A DNA stretch of 64,000 nt from Telluria beijingensis (GCF_030770395.1 NZ_CP132480.1:3277792-3341791), one strand, 5' to 3'; shown: positions 16,561-29,171, numbered from the stretch's first letter. Translations and numbers: made by a program. The notes: a model not told the origin generated them from the sequence alone.

Positions 16561-17616
16561 GTGGCGACAATCAAGGACGTAGCGCGGCTGGCAGGCGTGG
16601 GTCTCGGCACCGCCTCGCGCGTGGTCAGCGGCAAGGGCTCGGTGTCGCCAGCCACGCTCGAACGCGTGCGCAAGGCGATCGACGAGCTGGGATTCCGCCC
16701 CTCGCACGCGGCGCGCGCCCTGCTGTCCGGCACCAGCCGGATGGTCGGCGTCTACATCCCCGTGTTGTCCGGCACCTTCTACACGCCGATCCTGCAGATC
16801 ATCGACACCGAGCTGCGCGCGGCCGGCCTGCACATGGTGGTGGCCTTCGGCGTCGGCCTGGGCGACGCCCGCAACCAGGCGATCGAGGGTATCGAGTTCC
16901 TGATCGAGCGCGGCTGCGACGGCCTGATCATGATGACCAGCGCCCTGCTCGACGAAGACATCGCCGCCCTGGGCGGCAAGCGGCGCCTGATCGTCGCGCT
17001 CAACCACGATTTCAGGGACATCCCGGAGCAGTGCTTTACGGTCGACCATGCGCAGGGCGGCAGGGTGGCGGCGCGCACCCTGCTCGAGCACGGCCACCGC
17101 GACATCGCCGTCATCGCCGGCCCGAGCGCGCTGGTCGACAACGTGGCGCGTATCGACGGCTTCATGCACGAACTGAAGGACGGCGGCGTCGACACCGACA
17201 GCGTGTGGCTGGTCGAGAGCGATTTCTCGCCGCTGGGCGGCTGGCATGCCGCCAAGGCGCTGGTCGAATCGAAACGGCCCTGCACTGCCCTGTTCTGCGC
17301 CAACGACGAAATGGCGGTCGGCGCCCTCTCCTACTTCCAGGAGGCCGGCATCAGCGTGCCGCGCGACCTGTCGGTGATCGGCTACGACGACACGCCCAGC
17401 GCCGAATTCTCGGCGCCGCGCCTGACGTCGGTGCACATGCCGTGGCGCGAGATGACGCAGAACGGCATCAATGCCCTGCTCAACCGCTGCTACGACCTCA
17501 AGCGCCCGGTGGCGCGCAACTTCCCGGTCGGCGTGACGATGCGCGCCTCGCTGGCGAACATCGGCGCAGCCAAGGCCAAGGGCGGCAGGAGCAAGGCCAG
17601 GAGCAAACGCGAGTGA
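16561..17616 (+). CDS. LacI-family transcriptional repressor
   Basis: 351 residues from a GTG start with AGGA seven bases upstream. The N-terminal helix-turn-helix reads TIKDVARLAGVGLGTASRVVSG, followed by the hinge helix (residues ~50-58) and a periplasmic-binding-protein-like effector domain. The C-terminal tail is rich in Lys, Arg and Ser. It sits between the ABC transporter and the glucosidase operon and is the only obvious sugar regulator in the region. It probably represses both, plus the TonB receptor and deacetylase/GH16 units, through the TGGAAAC/GTTTCCA-type palindromes. The inducer is likely glucose or a gluco-oligosaccharide (inference). Confidence 0.9.
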   Translation: MATIKDVARLAGVGLGTASRVVSGKGSVSPATLERVRKAIDELGFRPSHAARALLSGTSRMVGVYIPVLSGTFYTPILQIIDTELRAAGLHMVVAFGVGLGDARNQAIEGIEFLIERGCDGLIMMTSALLDEDIAALGGKRRLIVALNHDFRDIPEQCFTVDHAQGGRVAARTLLEHGHRDIAVIAGPSALVDNVARIDGFMHELKDGGVDTDSVWLVESDFSPLGGWHAAKALVESKRPCTALFCANDEMAVGALSYFQEAGISVPRDLSVIGYDDTPSAEFSAPRLTSVHMPWREMTQNGINALLNRCYDLKRPVARNFPVGVTMRASLANIGAAKAKGGRSKARSKRE

Positions 17617-17636
17617 GGCCGGCATGCGGCCCGGCC

Positions 17637-17658
17637 GGCCGTGCGCGGCCATTTTTTT
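17637..17658 (+). terminator. Rho-independent terminator after lacI
   Basis: A GGCCG/CGGCC stem with a TGCG loop is followed by A and seven Ts. Longer GGCC-rich pairings upstream may strengthen it. It sits 20 bases past the lacI stop. Confidence 0.6.
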
Positions 17659-17668
17659 GGCAACAAAC

Positions 17669-17682
17669 TGGAAAGCTTTCCA
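17669..17682. promoter_or_regulatory. Palindromic operator upstream of the glucosidase operon
   Basis: TGGAAAG/CTTTCCA is a perfect 14-base palindrome. It differs from the other sites only in the two central bases. A second half-site, AAGCTTTCCCC, lies about 13 bases downstream. It is probably read by the LacI protein, but the altered centre leaves room for another regulator. No clear -35/-10 pair was found around it. Confidence 0.6.
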
Positions 17683-17744
17683 ATCGTTCTGCTAAGCTTT
17701 CCCCATATTTTATTCAGAACACATCCATTACCTGAAGCGAGACC

Positions 17745-19109
17745 ATGACCACTGCCAACCGACCCGAGCCTCACGCGCCGCAGCGCAGCGATTTCGCCCG
17801 TGACTTTTTGTGGGGCTGCGCCACCTCGTCCTACCAGATCGAAGGCGCCGGCCGCGAAGACGGCCGGGTGGAATCGATCTGGGACCGCTTCGCCGCCACC
17901 CCAGGCACGATCCGCGACGGCTCGAGCGGCATCGAGGCCTGCGACCATTACCACCGCTGGCCGGAAGACTTCGATATCGCGCGCGGCATGGGCCTGAACG
18001 CCTACCGCTTCTCGTTCGCCTGGCCACGCATCTACACCGGCGTGAAAGGCCAGCCGAACCAGAAAGGCCTGGATTTCTACTCGCGCCTTGTCGACGGCAT
18101 GCTCGAGCGCGGGCTGCAGCCATGGGCCACGCTGTATCACTGGGACTTGCCGCAAGCGCTGCAGGATGCCGGCGGCTGGGAAAACCGCTCCACCATCGAC
18201 GCCTTCCTCGAGTACACCGACGCCATGACGCGCGCCCTGGGCGACCGCGTGAAACACTGGATCACCCATAACGAGCCATGGTGCACGGCGATCATCGGCA
18301 ATTTCGAAGGCTGGCATGCGCCGGGCAAGACCGACCTCAAGGCCGCGCTGCAGGTCGCGCACAATGTGCTGGTCTCGCACGGCAAGGCGGTGCCGCTGAT
18401 CCGCGCCAATGTGCCGGATGCGCAGGTCGGCATGGCGGTCAGCCTGCACCCGCTGCGCGCGGCCAGCGATAGCGCGCAAGACCAGGCCGCGATGGAGCGC
18501 CACGACGGCCTGCGCTACCGCTGGTTCCTCGATCCGCTGTTCGGCCGCGGCTACCCGGAAGCCACGCGCGAGCTGTTCGGCGCCGCGGCGCCCGACGTCG
18601 AACCGGGCGATATGGAAGCGATCGCCGTCAAGACCGACTTCATGGGCGTCAATTACTACTTCCCCGAAGTGGTCAAGCACGAAGCCGGCCACGCGCCGCT
18701 CGATGCGAAGGTGCTGCCGACCAGCAGCGGCGAGATCACCGCGATGGGCTGGCCGGTGTCGCCGGAAGGCTTCACCGAGCTGCTCACCCGCATCGAGAAC
18801 GACTACCACCCGGGCCCGATGTACGTCACCGAGAACGGCTCCGCCTTTGAGGACAAGGTCGGCCCGGACGGCGAGATCGACGACGTCCAGCGTCGCCACT
18901 ACCTGATGCGCCACCTGGCCGCCATGAAGGATGCGATCGACGCCGGCGCGCCGATCAAGGGTTATTTCGCCTGGAGCCTGCTCGACAACTTCGAATGGGC
19001 CGAGGGCTACCAGCGCCGCTTCGGCCTGGTGCACATCGACTACGCCACCCAGCAGCGCCGCCTGAAGAACAGCGGCAAATGGTACGGTTCCTTCCTGCGC
19101 CAGGAATGA
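17745..19109 (+). CDS. GH1 beta-glucosidase
   Basis: 454 residues, the usual size of a GH1 (beta/alpha)8 barrel. The acid/base glutamate is E177 in THNEPW and the nucleophile is E363 in YVTENGSA. FLWGCATSSYQIEGA at the N-terminus and LLDNFEWAEGYQRRFGLVHID at the C-terminus are family-typical. It has no signal peptide, so it is cytoplasmic and should hydrolyse imported cellobiose, laminaribiose or similar to glucose. It is first in an operon with GH3, glucokinase and a sugar permease. Confidence 0.95.
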   Translation: MTTANRPEPHAPQRSDFARDFLWGCATSSYQIEGAGREDGRVESIWDRFAATPGTIRDGSSGIEACDHYHRWPEDFDIARGMGLNAYRFSFAWPRIYTGVKGQPNQKGLDFYSRLVDGMLERGLQPWATLYHWDLPQALQDAGGWENRSTIDAFLEYTDAMTRALGDRVKHWITHNEPWCTAIIGNFEGWHAPGKTDLKAALQVAHNVLVSHGKAVPLIRANVPDAQVGMAVSLHPLRAASDSAQDQAAMERHDGLRYRWFLDPLFGRGYPEATRELFGAAAPDVEPGDMEAIAVKTDFMGVNYYFPEVVKHEAGHAPLDAKVLPTSSGEITAMGWPVSPEGFTELLTRIENDYHPGPMYVTENGSAFEDKVGPDGEIDDVQRRHYLMRHLAAMKDAIDAGAPIKGYFAWSLLDNFEWAEGYQRRFGLVHIDYATQQRRLKNSGKWYGSFLRQE

Positions 19110-19144
19110 GCCTTCACTTCAACGAACAATAAGCGAGACACTCC

Positions 19145-21663
<2,519 letters not shown>

Positions 21664-21667
<4 letters not shown>

Positions 21668-22632
21668 CGGCAAACCTGCGGCTGCTGGCCGACGTCGGCG
21701 GCACCAATGCGCGCTTCGCCCTGCAGTCGGCTGCAGGCGGCGGCTTCGACGACATCGAGGTGCTGGCGGCCAGCGGCTACCCGACCCTGGGCGAGGCGAT
21801 GCGCGCCTACCTGGCCAATGCCCGCGGCCGCGGGCTGGCGGTCGACACGGTCCGCCATGCGGCGATTGCGATCGCCAACCCGGTCGAGGGCGACGAAATC
21901 AAGATGACCAATCACCATTGGAGCTTCTCGATCGAGGCCTTGCGTGTCGAATTGGGCTTGACCACGCTGCTGGTGGTGAACGACTTCGCCGCGCTGGCGA
22001 TGTCGCTGCCGCACCTGGCGCAGGACGGCCGCCAGCAGGTCGGCGGCGGCATCGAACTGCCCAACCGGACCATCGGCCTGATCGGCCCCGGCACCGGCCT
22101 CGGCGTCTCGGGCGTGGTGCCGGCAGGCGCGCGCTGGATCCCGCTGTCCGGCGAGGGCGGCCACGTCAGCTTCGCTCCCGTGACCCGCGACGAAGTGGCG
22201 ATCCTGGAAGCGCTGTGGGGCGAATACGGCCACGTCTCGGCCGAGCGCCTGCTGTCGGGCATGGGCATGGAACTGATCCACTGGGCCCGCACCGGCAAGC
22301 GCCTGAAGGCGGCCGACATCAGCGCCGCGGCGCTCGATGGAACGTCGGCCGATTGCCGCACGTCGGTGGACGTGTTCTGCGCCATCCTGGGCAGCGTGGC
22401 CGGCAACGTCGCGCTGACCCTGGGCGCGACCGGCGGCATGTATATCGGCGGCGGGATCGTGCCGCGCCTGGGCCCCCTGTTCGCGCAGTCGGCGTTTCGC
22501 GCGCGCTTCGAGGACAAGGGACGCCTGGGTGACTACCTGGCGCGCATTCCCACTTACCTGATCACCGAACAATATCCCGCATTGCGCGGGGTTTCGGCTA
22601 TGCTGTCGGACCGCGTCGCAACTCTGCAATAA
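21664..22632 (+). CDS. glk: Glucokinase
   Basis: 322 residues, starting at the ATG that overlaps the GH3 stop. [12 protein letters not shown] (about 9-20) is the phosphate-binding motif of the bacterial Glk family. Other Glk blocks are [12 protein letters not shown] and EGGHVSFAP, the latter with the sugar-binding Glu and His. It phosphorylates glucose with ATP to glucose 6-phosphate. Its place behind two beta-glucosidases points to a pathway ending in free cytoplasmic glucose. Confidence 0.95.
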
Positions 22633-22645
22633 CAACGGAGACTTC

Positions 22646-23953
22646 ATGCAGAATCCATCCCAGAACCCGACCGTGGCCAGCGCTGCCGTGGAAGGGGAGC
22701 ACAACCAGCACACCGGTGCGCTGGTCATCGTCACCATCCTGTTCTTCATGTGGGGCCTGATCACGTCGCTGAACGACGTCCTGATCCCGCACCTGAAGTC
22801 GATCTACACCCTCACCTACATGCAGGCGATGCTGGTGCAGTTCTGCTTCTTCGGCGCCTATTTCATCGTCTCGCTGCCGGCCGGCGCGCTGATCCGCCGC
22901 CTGGGCTACCAGAACGGCGCCGTCACCGGCCTGATGATCGCGGCCGCCGGCTGCGCCCTGTTCTACCCGGCCTCGAACGGCGGCTACGGCATGTTCCTGT
23001 TCGCGCTGTTCGTGCTGGCCAGCGGCATCACCATCCTGCAGGTGGCGGCCAATCCCTACGTCACCGCGCTGGGCCCGGCCCGCACCGCGGCCAGCCGCCT
23101 GACCCTGACCCAGGCCTTCAACTCGCTCGGCACCACGGTGGCGCCGGCGCTGGGCGGCATCCTGATCCTGTCGACCGTGGTCCTCTCGGCCGACCAGCTG
23201 GCCCTGCTGCCGGAAGCCGAACAACTCGCGCACAAGGCGGCCGAAGCCGCCGCCGTGCAAGGCCCCTACCTGGGCCTGGCCGCCGCGCTGGCGCTGCTCG
23301 CGGTGCTGTTCGCGATGGCGCGCCTGCCGAAGATCGCCTTCGACGACACCACCTCGGCCACGATCGACGCCAAGGGCGGCGCGATGTCGTACCGCCACCT
23401 GGTGCTGGGCGCGCTGGGCATCTTCCTGTACGTCGGCGCCGAAGTCAGCATCGGCAGCTTCCTGATCAACTTCATCGGCGAGCCGCACATCGCCGGCCTG
23501 TCGCATGCGGATGCGGCGCGCTACGTCAGCATGTACTGGGGCGGCGCCCTGGTCGGCCGCTTCATCGGCTTCGCCGTGATGCGCTACGTGAGCCCGGGCA
23601 AATCGCTGGCGGCGACCGCGGTCGGATCGATCACGCTGGTCCTGATTGCGACCTTCACCGACGGCAGCCTGGCGATGTGGGCGATCGTGGCGGTCGGCCT
23701 GTGCAACTCGATCATGTTCCCGACCATCTTCAGCATGGCGCTGCACGGCCTCGGCAAGTTCACCGGCCAGGGTTCGGGCATCCTGTGCATGGCCATCGTC
23801 GGCGGCGCCGTGGTGCCGTTCGTGCAGGGCATCCTGGCCGACACCATCGGCCTGCAGATCTCGTTCCTGGTGCCGGCGGCCTGCTACCTGTTCATCATGT
23901 ACTACGGCGTCAAGTACGCCAACCTGCACAAGCAGAAGGTCGCGGCCGAGTAA
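22646..23953 (+). CDS. FucP-family sugar MFS transporter
   Basis: 435 residues with about 12 membrane segments and the FucP/GluP start pattern [50 protein letters not shown] is also typical. It is predicted to be a proton-coupled glucose/galactose importer. GGAG lies upstream of the ATG at 22646, 13 bases after glk. It takes up glucose released outside the cytoplasm by GH3. It is last in the operon, before a strong terminator. Confidence 0.93.
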   Translation: MQNPSQNPTVASAAVEGEHNQHTGALVIVTILFFMWGLITSLNDVLIPHLKSIYTLTYMQAMLVQFCFFGAYFIVSLPAGALIRRLGYQNGAVTGLMIAAAGCALFYPASNGGYGMFLFALFVLASGITILQVAANPYVTALGPARTAASRLTLTQAFNSLGTTVAPALGGILILSTVVLSADQLALLPEAEQLAHKAAEAAAVQGPYLGLAAALALLAVLFAMARLPKIAFDDTTSATIDAKGGAMSYRHLVLGALGIFLYVGAEVSIGSFLINFIGEPHIAGLSHADAARYVSMYWGGALVGRFIGFAVMRYVSPGKSLAATAVGSITLVLIATFTDGSLAMWAIVAVGLCNSIMFPTIFSMALHGLGKFTGQGSGILCMAIVGGAVVPFVQGILADTIGLQISFLVPAACYLFIMYYGVKYANLHKQKVAAE

Positions 23954-23970
23954 GACCGGAAGCAGAATGA

Positions 23971-23999
23971 AAAATGCCCGCGGATGTCGCGGGCATTTT
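23971..23999. terminator. Bidirectional rho-independent terminator
   Basis: Perfect 12-base arms (23971-23982 and 23988-23999) with a GATGT loop. A run of Ts follows on the plus strand and TTTTTC on the minus strand. It ends both the glucosidase operon and the convergent cupin gene. Confidence 0.9.
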
Positions 24000-24004
24000 T
24001 TTTA

Positions 24005-25021
24005 TCAGCGGTTCAGGCGCTTGAGCAGCTGCGAGCGCACCAAGCGCGAGGCATTGTCGTCGAACGGCGCCAGCAGGCCGCGCGCGGTCGGCGGGATGTG
24101 GGCCGCGGTGTCGTCATCGGCCTCGAACACGTAGTGGCGGAACAGCTCGGCCCAGGCCGCGCGCTGGGCGGGCGGCAGGTCGCGCACCGTCATCAGGGCG
24201 TGCATCAGGGCGTTGTTGGGCGTGTCCATCCAGTCCGGCGACTGGCGCCACCAGTAATTGACCAGCACATTGAAGCCGTCCAGCGCCTCGACGTGGTGCC
24301 ACCACATGCTGGGCACGAAGATCGCGTCGCCAGGTTCCAGCTCGGCCACCTGGGCATGTGCCAAAGCTTCGGCGAAGCGCGGGAAACGCTCGAAATCCGG
24401 CTGCGCGAAGTCCACCAGGCTGATGGGCTGGCCGGCCGGGGTGATATCGATCGGGCCGACGTACAGATTATGCTGCTGGCCCGGCGGGAACACGGTGAAG
24501 CGGCGGTGGCCAGCGGCGATGCAGGCCAGGTTGTCCGGCAGGTCGTAGTGGGCCGAGATGCGGGTGCGGTTGCCGATCCAGATGCTGGCCAGCGGGTCGC
24601 GCGCACCAAGGTCGACGTCATTCTCGCCCCGGAAGCCCGGCAGCGCGCCGTCGATCGTGGTCGAGCCGACGTACAGCGCGGGCGGCTGTGGCGTGGCCAG
24701 GTGCTTTTCCAGTTCATCGAGCACGGCGTCGAGCCGCACCCGCATGGCCTGGAAATTGAAGCCGTCCAGCGCCTCGTTGTAGAAGAAGCGGCCATCGATC
24801 CCGGGCGCGCCGAGCATGGCGTTGACGGTGGCGTCGACGTACCAGCGGCGCAGGTATTCAATGGCGGCCTGCGGCGAGCTGCGGGCGGCTTGCACCACCG
24901 GCCAGTCGGCCACCAGGCCGCGCAGCAGCAGCGGCTCGGTGGACGCTAGGATGTCGGGCCCCAGGTCGGCGGGCCGCAGCCCGCCGATCTCGCGCATGGC
25001 GCTAGGCGCCGGTGGCTTCAC
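24005..25021 (-). CDS. Cupin-like (JmjC/Cupin_8-type) protein
   Basis: 338 residues. An iron-binding set typical of Fe(II)/2-oxoglutarate JmjC-like proteins is visible: SAHYDLPDN (H-x-D) and a later histidine in SMWWHHVEAL. FRGENDVDLG and IWIGNRTRISAHYD match cupin-like proteins that accompany TonB receptors in proteobacteria. Substrate unknown. It overlaps the sapC stop by 20 bases and is therefore cotranscribed. No signal peptide. Confidence 0.8.
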   Translation of the reverse strand: MKPPAPSAMREIGGLRPADLGPDILASTEPLLLRGLVADWPVVQAARSSPQAAIEYLRRWYVDATVNAMLGAPGIDGRFFYNEALDGFNFQAMRVRLDAVLDELEKHLATPQPPALYVGSTTIDGALPGFRGENDVDLGARDPLASIWIGNRTRISAHYDLPDNLACIAAGHRRFTVFPPGQQHNLYVGPIDITPAGQPISLVDFAQPDFERFPRFAEALAHAQVAELEPGDAIFVPSMWWHHVEALDGFNVLVNYWWRQSPDWMDTPNNALMHALMTVRDLPPAQRAAWAELFRHYVFEADDDTAAHIPPTARGLLAPFDDNASRLVRSQLLKRLNR

Positions 25022-25721
25022 GACGATTCCGACGGTTCTTGCGGTCGATCAGGTCGCGGAAGTGCGACAGCGAGGCCAGCGCGAAATACATCGGCGCCAG
25101 GTAGCCGGCCGCGTGCAGCTCGGCGATGGCGGCGCCGCCCAGCGCGCCCAGGCGCTCCTCGTGGATGGTGAAGAAGCCGCCCATGCGGTTGCGGTCGCCG
25201 TTCTCGAACTCGATGTCGAGCACGAAGCCATCGAACAGTTCATGGCGCTTGAGCGCTTCGAGGAAACCGGCGTTGGCCTGCACGCCGTTATGGATGTTCG
25301 ACAGCATGGCGCTGGTCTTGTCCAGGAATTCGGTATTGCCGCCATGCGGCTTGAACACCGGTTCGCCCTCGGTCTGGCTGACGCGCGGGTGGTCGAGGTC
25401 GACCTGGATCATCAATTCGTCGCCGTTGCGGCCGATGTAGAACGGCTGGCGCTCGTGCAGCCAGGGCACCAGCGGCGCATCCCAGCGGCCATCTTCGAGG
25501 AACAGGTTCTCATCTTCCTTGAAGCCGAGCAGCGCGATCGCCTCGTAACTGGCGCCGTCCTCGAGCTGGCGGAAGATGATCGGGTAATGGGCCTGCAGCG
25601 AACGGAATTCGTCGGCGAAGGTCGGCACCCAGGCGACTTCGCTGCCCAGGCCGGGGCGGTGGCCGGTGACGATGCGCAGGTCCTTGTGCTCGATATTGTT
25701 CAGCAGGGCGATATTGGGCAT
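25002..25721 (-). CDS. SapC-family protein
   Basis: 239 residues from the ATG at 25721 (MPNIALLNN); an upstream in-frame start at 25763 is less likely. Typical SapC features are the N-terminal HKDLRI segment, a SYEAIALLGFKEDENLF segment and a central FLDKTSAML region. SapC was first linked to S-layer transport in Campylobacter, but in TonB-rich proteobacteria SapC-like genes sit beside sugar TonB receptors and their role is unclear. Here it lies between the TonB receptor and the cupin-like gene. Confidence 0.85.
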   Translation of the reverse strand: MPNIALLNNIEHKDLRIVTGHRPGLGSEVAWVPTFADEFRSLQAHYPIIFRQLEDGASYEAIALLGFKEDENLFLEDGRWDAPLVPWLHERQPFYIGRNGDELMIQVDLDHPRVSQTEGEPVFKPHGGNTEFLDKTSAMLSNIHNGVQANAGFLEALKRHELFDGFVLDIEFENGDRNRMGGFFTIHEERLGALGGAAIAELHAAGYLAPMYFALASLSHFRDLIDRKNRRNRREATGA

Positions 25722-25762
25722 GGTGTGTCTCGTTTGGCTTTTTATGGGATTCAATAACGACA

Positions 25763-25792
25763 ACGGCGGGCCGGCTGTTGCCGACCCGCCGT
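25763..25792 (-). terminator. Strong hairpin between the TonB receptor and sapC
   Basis: Eight-base arms ACGGCGGG/CCCGCCGT enclose a second CGGC/GCCG stem. The T-tract after it is poor, so it may act as a partial terminator or as an mRNA-stabilising hairpin that lowers sapC expression relative to the receptor. Confidence 0.45.
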
Positions 25793-25847
25793 CAATACCG
25801 CTATCCGGAAAGTCTACTCCCGAATGGCGGCACAGGCAAAGCCCCGA

Positions 25848-28800
25848 TCAGAACTTGTAGCGTGCGGCCACCATATAACGTGGGCCCGACTGCACCGCGA
25901 ACAGCACCTGGTTCTTGGTGCGGCCGTGGATGCGCTGGATCTCGTCGGTCAGGTTGATGCCCTCGAACGACAGGCTCAGGTTGTCGTTGACGTTGTAGCC
26001 GATGCTCAGGTCCAGCTGGCCGTATTTCTCGACGTAGTTCGGGTTCGGACCCTGGCCGTCGAAGGTCGACGACAGGAACTCGTCGCGCCAGTTGTAGGCC
26101 GCGCGCACATTCCACTTGTCGTTCTCGAAGATACCCACCAGGTTGGCCGAGTCGCCCAGGCCGACCAGCGCGAACTGCTCGCCGAAGCTGTTGTTGTCGT
26201 ACTTCAGGCCCGAGTTGACGTAGGTGTAGTTGGCCTGGAAGCCGAAGCCGCTGTTGCCGAACATGTGCTGGAGGTTGAATTCCAGGCCGCGGATGCGCGC
26301 CTTCTTCTGGTTCGAGTACGAAGTGATGCGGAAGTCCGCGATCGGATCGGTGCCGATGGCCGTGATGGTGCCGGTGGCGTCGCCGGTCGCATTGTCCGCA
26401 CCGCGCACCACGCCAGGCTGGCCGTTGAAGTTGCGGAAGATGTAGTTGCGGATGCAGGTGGTGTCCGCCACCACGCAGCCATTGGCCAGCGCCGCGTTCC
26501 AGTAGGCGCCGCCCACCGGGGTGCGCACGCCGAACGGCTGGGCGATGATCTGCGACTGGCCGGCGTAGTTGTCCAGGTGCTTGCGGAAGTGGTTGACCGA
26601 GAAGAAGCTCTGGCGGGCGTAGTACCACTCGAGCGCCAGGTCGATGTTCTTCGACTTGACCGGCTCGAGCGCCGGGTTGCCCTGCGAACCGGTGCCGCCC
26701 TCGACGCGCGCCAGCGTGTCGAGCACCTGGCCGCCGGCGATCTGGTCGTAGCGTGGACGGCCGATGGTTTCGCCGTAGCTGAAGCGGCCCTTGATGTCGG
26801 GACGGAAGGCGATGTCGACGTCGAGGCTAGGCAGCACGTGGTTGTAGCTGCCGTCCAGCGTGGTGAAGCCCGAGTCGCCGAACACTACCGGCAGCTCGTT
26901 CTGCGAGACCCAGCTGATCGCGGTCGGCACCTGCACCAGCGCGCTCGACCTGACGTCGGTCTTCTCGTAGCGCACGCCGAATGCGGTATTGATCGGCCAG
27001 CGGGTATCCCACTCGGTGTTGAACTGCAGGTACAGGCTCTTCGATTTTTCCTCGGTACGACGGTCGGTGTCGTAGGTGGTCTTCGGCAGGTACAGGTGCG
27101 GCAGGCCCGAGGCCTGGGCCACGATGTCGCGGATCTGGCCGAAGTTGAAGGTGTGGAAGCGGTTGAACAGGTTCGGGTTGCCGCTGCCGTCGATGCGGTC
27201 GAAGTATTTGCTCAGGCTATCTGGCGTGAACAGGCTGGCCGGGTAGTCGGAAGCCTGGGTCGCGCCACCCCAGGTGTCGCGCTGCTGGACCGAGAAGGCC
27301 GAGCGGTACTTGACCTTGGTGGCGCCGACGCCGAACTTGAATTCGGACGCTTCCATCACCTTCCAGCTGCCGTGGGTCTGCACCTGGTCGACTTCGGTCT
27401 TCATGTAGCCGTTCTCGAACACCGAGCCGGTGACCTGCTGCGGCGAGCGCAGGAAGTCGGCGCCTTCGATGGTCAACACAGGGAAGTCCTGCGAGAAATC
27501 GGCGGTGGTGTTGCCGCGGCTGAAGCTGGCGGTGCCGATCACGTTGCTCGAACCCCATGGGCTGTCCGGGGTCGATTCGGCCGACGAGCTGTGGGCGTCG
27601 AGCTCGAGGCGCAGGGCCGAATTCACGCGCCAGGCGGCGTTGAAGCCGAGCGACTTGTTCTCGCTCTTGGTCGCGAAGTCCGAGGCGCCCATCGCGATGT
27701 CGTTGGCGCCGAGCGGGATGATCTCGGTGTAGCTGATCGGGGCGGCGAACGGGCCGTCGGTCCAGCTGCTCGACGACGGGCCGAAGTTGAACCACGCCGA
27801 CATGTCGTTGCGGCGGGTGTGGATCCGGTTTTCCGAGTAGGTGTAGTCGAGGGTAGTGGTCAGGTCCTTGGTCGGGGCGAACTGGAACACCACCTGGGCG
27901 TTGGTGCGCTCGCGCTGCACGCCGGAGAGGTTGTAGTTCAGGTTCTGCGGCACCTGGTACAGGTCGTTCGGGCCCGGACGGTTGACGATGCCCGGGGTGG
28001 CGCCGGAGGCGTCCGGTTGCGGGATCGTGCCCCACTGGGTGTCGCTGCCGCGGAACGGGCCTTTCCAGCCGTTCGGCACCGAGGCGCGGTTGTAGCCCAG
28101 GTTGCGTTCCTGGTAGCTGGCCGAGAGGCCGATGCCGAAGCGGCCGTCGGCCGAGGTGTTGGAATAGATGCCCGAGACTTCAGGGGTGATCTTGTCGCCG
28201 CTCTGCAGGCCGTCCGGCAGGTTGGTGGCCGAGGTGTCGTGTACGCCCTTGACGCCGATGCTGGCCTGCATGCCGGGACGCGACAGCGGACGCGCGGTGA
28301 TCACGTTGATGGTGGCGCCGACGCCGCCGGTCGGGGTCTCGGCGCGGCTCGATTTGTAGACCTGCAGCTGCGACACCGCTTCCGAGGCGATGTTGGCGAA
28401 ATCGAAGGCGCGGCCGTTGCGGTCGCCCAGGTTCGAGACCGGCATCTGGCGGCCGTTGAGCAGCACCAGGTTGAAGTCGGGGCCCACGCCGCGCACGGTG
28501 ATTTTCGAGCCTTCACCGATTTCGCGGTCGATCGACACGCCCGAGATACGCTGCAGCGATTCGGCCAGGTTCGTGTCGGGGAATTTGCCGATGTCTTCGG
28601 CGACGATGCCGTCGACGAAGCCCTGCGCATTGCGCTTGAGGTTCAGCGACGATTCGAGACTGGCGCGAATGCCGGTCACGACCACGGTCTGGGCGGCCGG
28701 TTGTGCCGGGCCGGTGATCGAAGCGGTCGGGTTGCTGGCGGCGTCGGTCGCCTGGGTTGGCGCGCTGGTCGCGGTGTCGGCCGGCGGGGTCGCCTGCTGC

Positions 28801-28880
28801 GCGAATGCCGGGATGAATGCCGAGCATGCGCTGGCAACTGCCAGGCTGATCAAGGTCTGTTTAGCCTTTGGGTAGTACAT
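25848..28880 (-). CDS. TonB-dependent receptor (Xanthomonas/Caulobacter type)
   Basis: 1,010 residues from the ATG at 28880, which has AGGAGA just upstream. A longer in-frame start at 28961 lacks such a site. The signal peptide ends near AFA-QQA. A Pro/Thr/Ala linker leads to the TonB box-like VVVTGIRASLESSL (about residues 68-81), then the plug domain (GVSIDREIGEGSKITVRG) and a 22-stranded barrel ending in ARYKF with a C-terminal Phe. It should import oligosaccharides across the outer membrane; beta-glucan products are likely from context and from the shared operator at 29172. Confidence 0.93.
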   Translation of the reverse strand: MYYPKAKQTLISLAVASACSAFIPAFAQQATPPADTATSAPTQATDAASNPTASITGPAQPAAQTVVVTGIRASLESSLNLKRNAQGFVDGIVAEDIGKFPDTNLAESLQRISGVSIDREIGEGSKITVRGVGPDFNLVLLNGRQMPVSNLGDRNGRAFDFANIASEAVSQLQVYKSSRAETPTGGVGATINVITARPLSRPGMQASIGVKGVHDTSATNLPDGLQSGDKITPEVSGIYSNTSADGRFGIGLSASYQERNLGYNRASVPNGWKGPFRGSDTQWGTIPQPDASGATPGIVNRPGPNDLYQVPQNLNYNLSGVQRERTNAQVVFQFAPTKDLTTTLDYTYSENRIHTRRNDMSAWFNFGPSSSSWTDGPFAAPISYTEIIPLGANDIAMGASDFATKSENKSLGFNAAWRVNSALRLELDAHSSSAESTPDSPWGSSNVIGTASFSRGNTTADFSQDFPVLTIEGADFLRSPQQVTGSVFENGYMKTEVDQVQTHGSWKVMEASEFKFGVGATKVKYRSAFSVQQRDTWGGATQASDYPASLFTPDSLSKYFDRIDGSGNPNLFNRFHTFNFGQIRDIVAQASGLPHLYLPKTTYDTDRRTEEKSKSLYLQFNTEWDTRWPINTAFGVRYEKTDVRSSALVQVPTAISWVSQNELPVVFGDSGFTTLDGSYNHVLPSLDVDIAFRPDIKGRFSYGETIGRPRYDQIAGGQVLDTLARVEGGTGSQGNPALEPVKSKNIDLALEWYYARQSFFSVNHFRKHLDNYAGQSQIIAQPFGVRTPVGGAYWNAALANGCVVADTTCIRNYIFRNFNGQPGVVRGADNATGDATGTITAIGTDPIADFRITSYSNQKKARIRGLEFNLQHMFGNSGFGFQANYTYVNSGLKYDNNSFGEQFALVGLGDSANLVGIFENDKWNVRAAYNWRDEFLSSTFDGQGPNPNYVEKYGQLDLSIGYNVNDNLSLSFEGINLTDEIQRIHGRTKNQVLFAVQSGPRYMVAARYKF

Positions 28881-29171
28881 GTCTTCTCCTGTCTTTTTAT
28901 AAATATGACCGTCGTCTCGCCACGGTGTCTCCGCCAACCGGACGCGTCGCGCACGCCGCACTTCCGTTGCTACTCGCTGCTACTCACCTATGCCCCGTCA
29001 CCTCCCGACCGGGCCTGCACGCGGCGCGGCGCCAAGCGGCGAAGCGAAGCCGGCCGGCTGATGCCGGCGGCCTCGCTGCTTGGATTGCCTGGTGCGCGTC
29101 GCGCTGGTTCATTTGTCCTCGGCTCCTGGGCTGACAGTGCCATTCGGGGATCGAAGCTGACTTGCCTGGGT

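Noticed and set aside
28881..29171. Riboswitch in the ~310-base TonB receptor leader
   Set aside because: No recognisable conserved core or terminator/antiterminator pair was found; left as plain leader.
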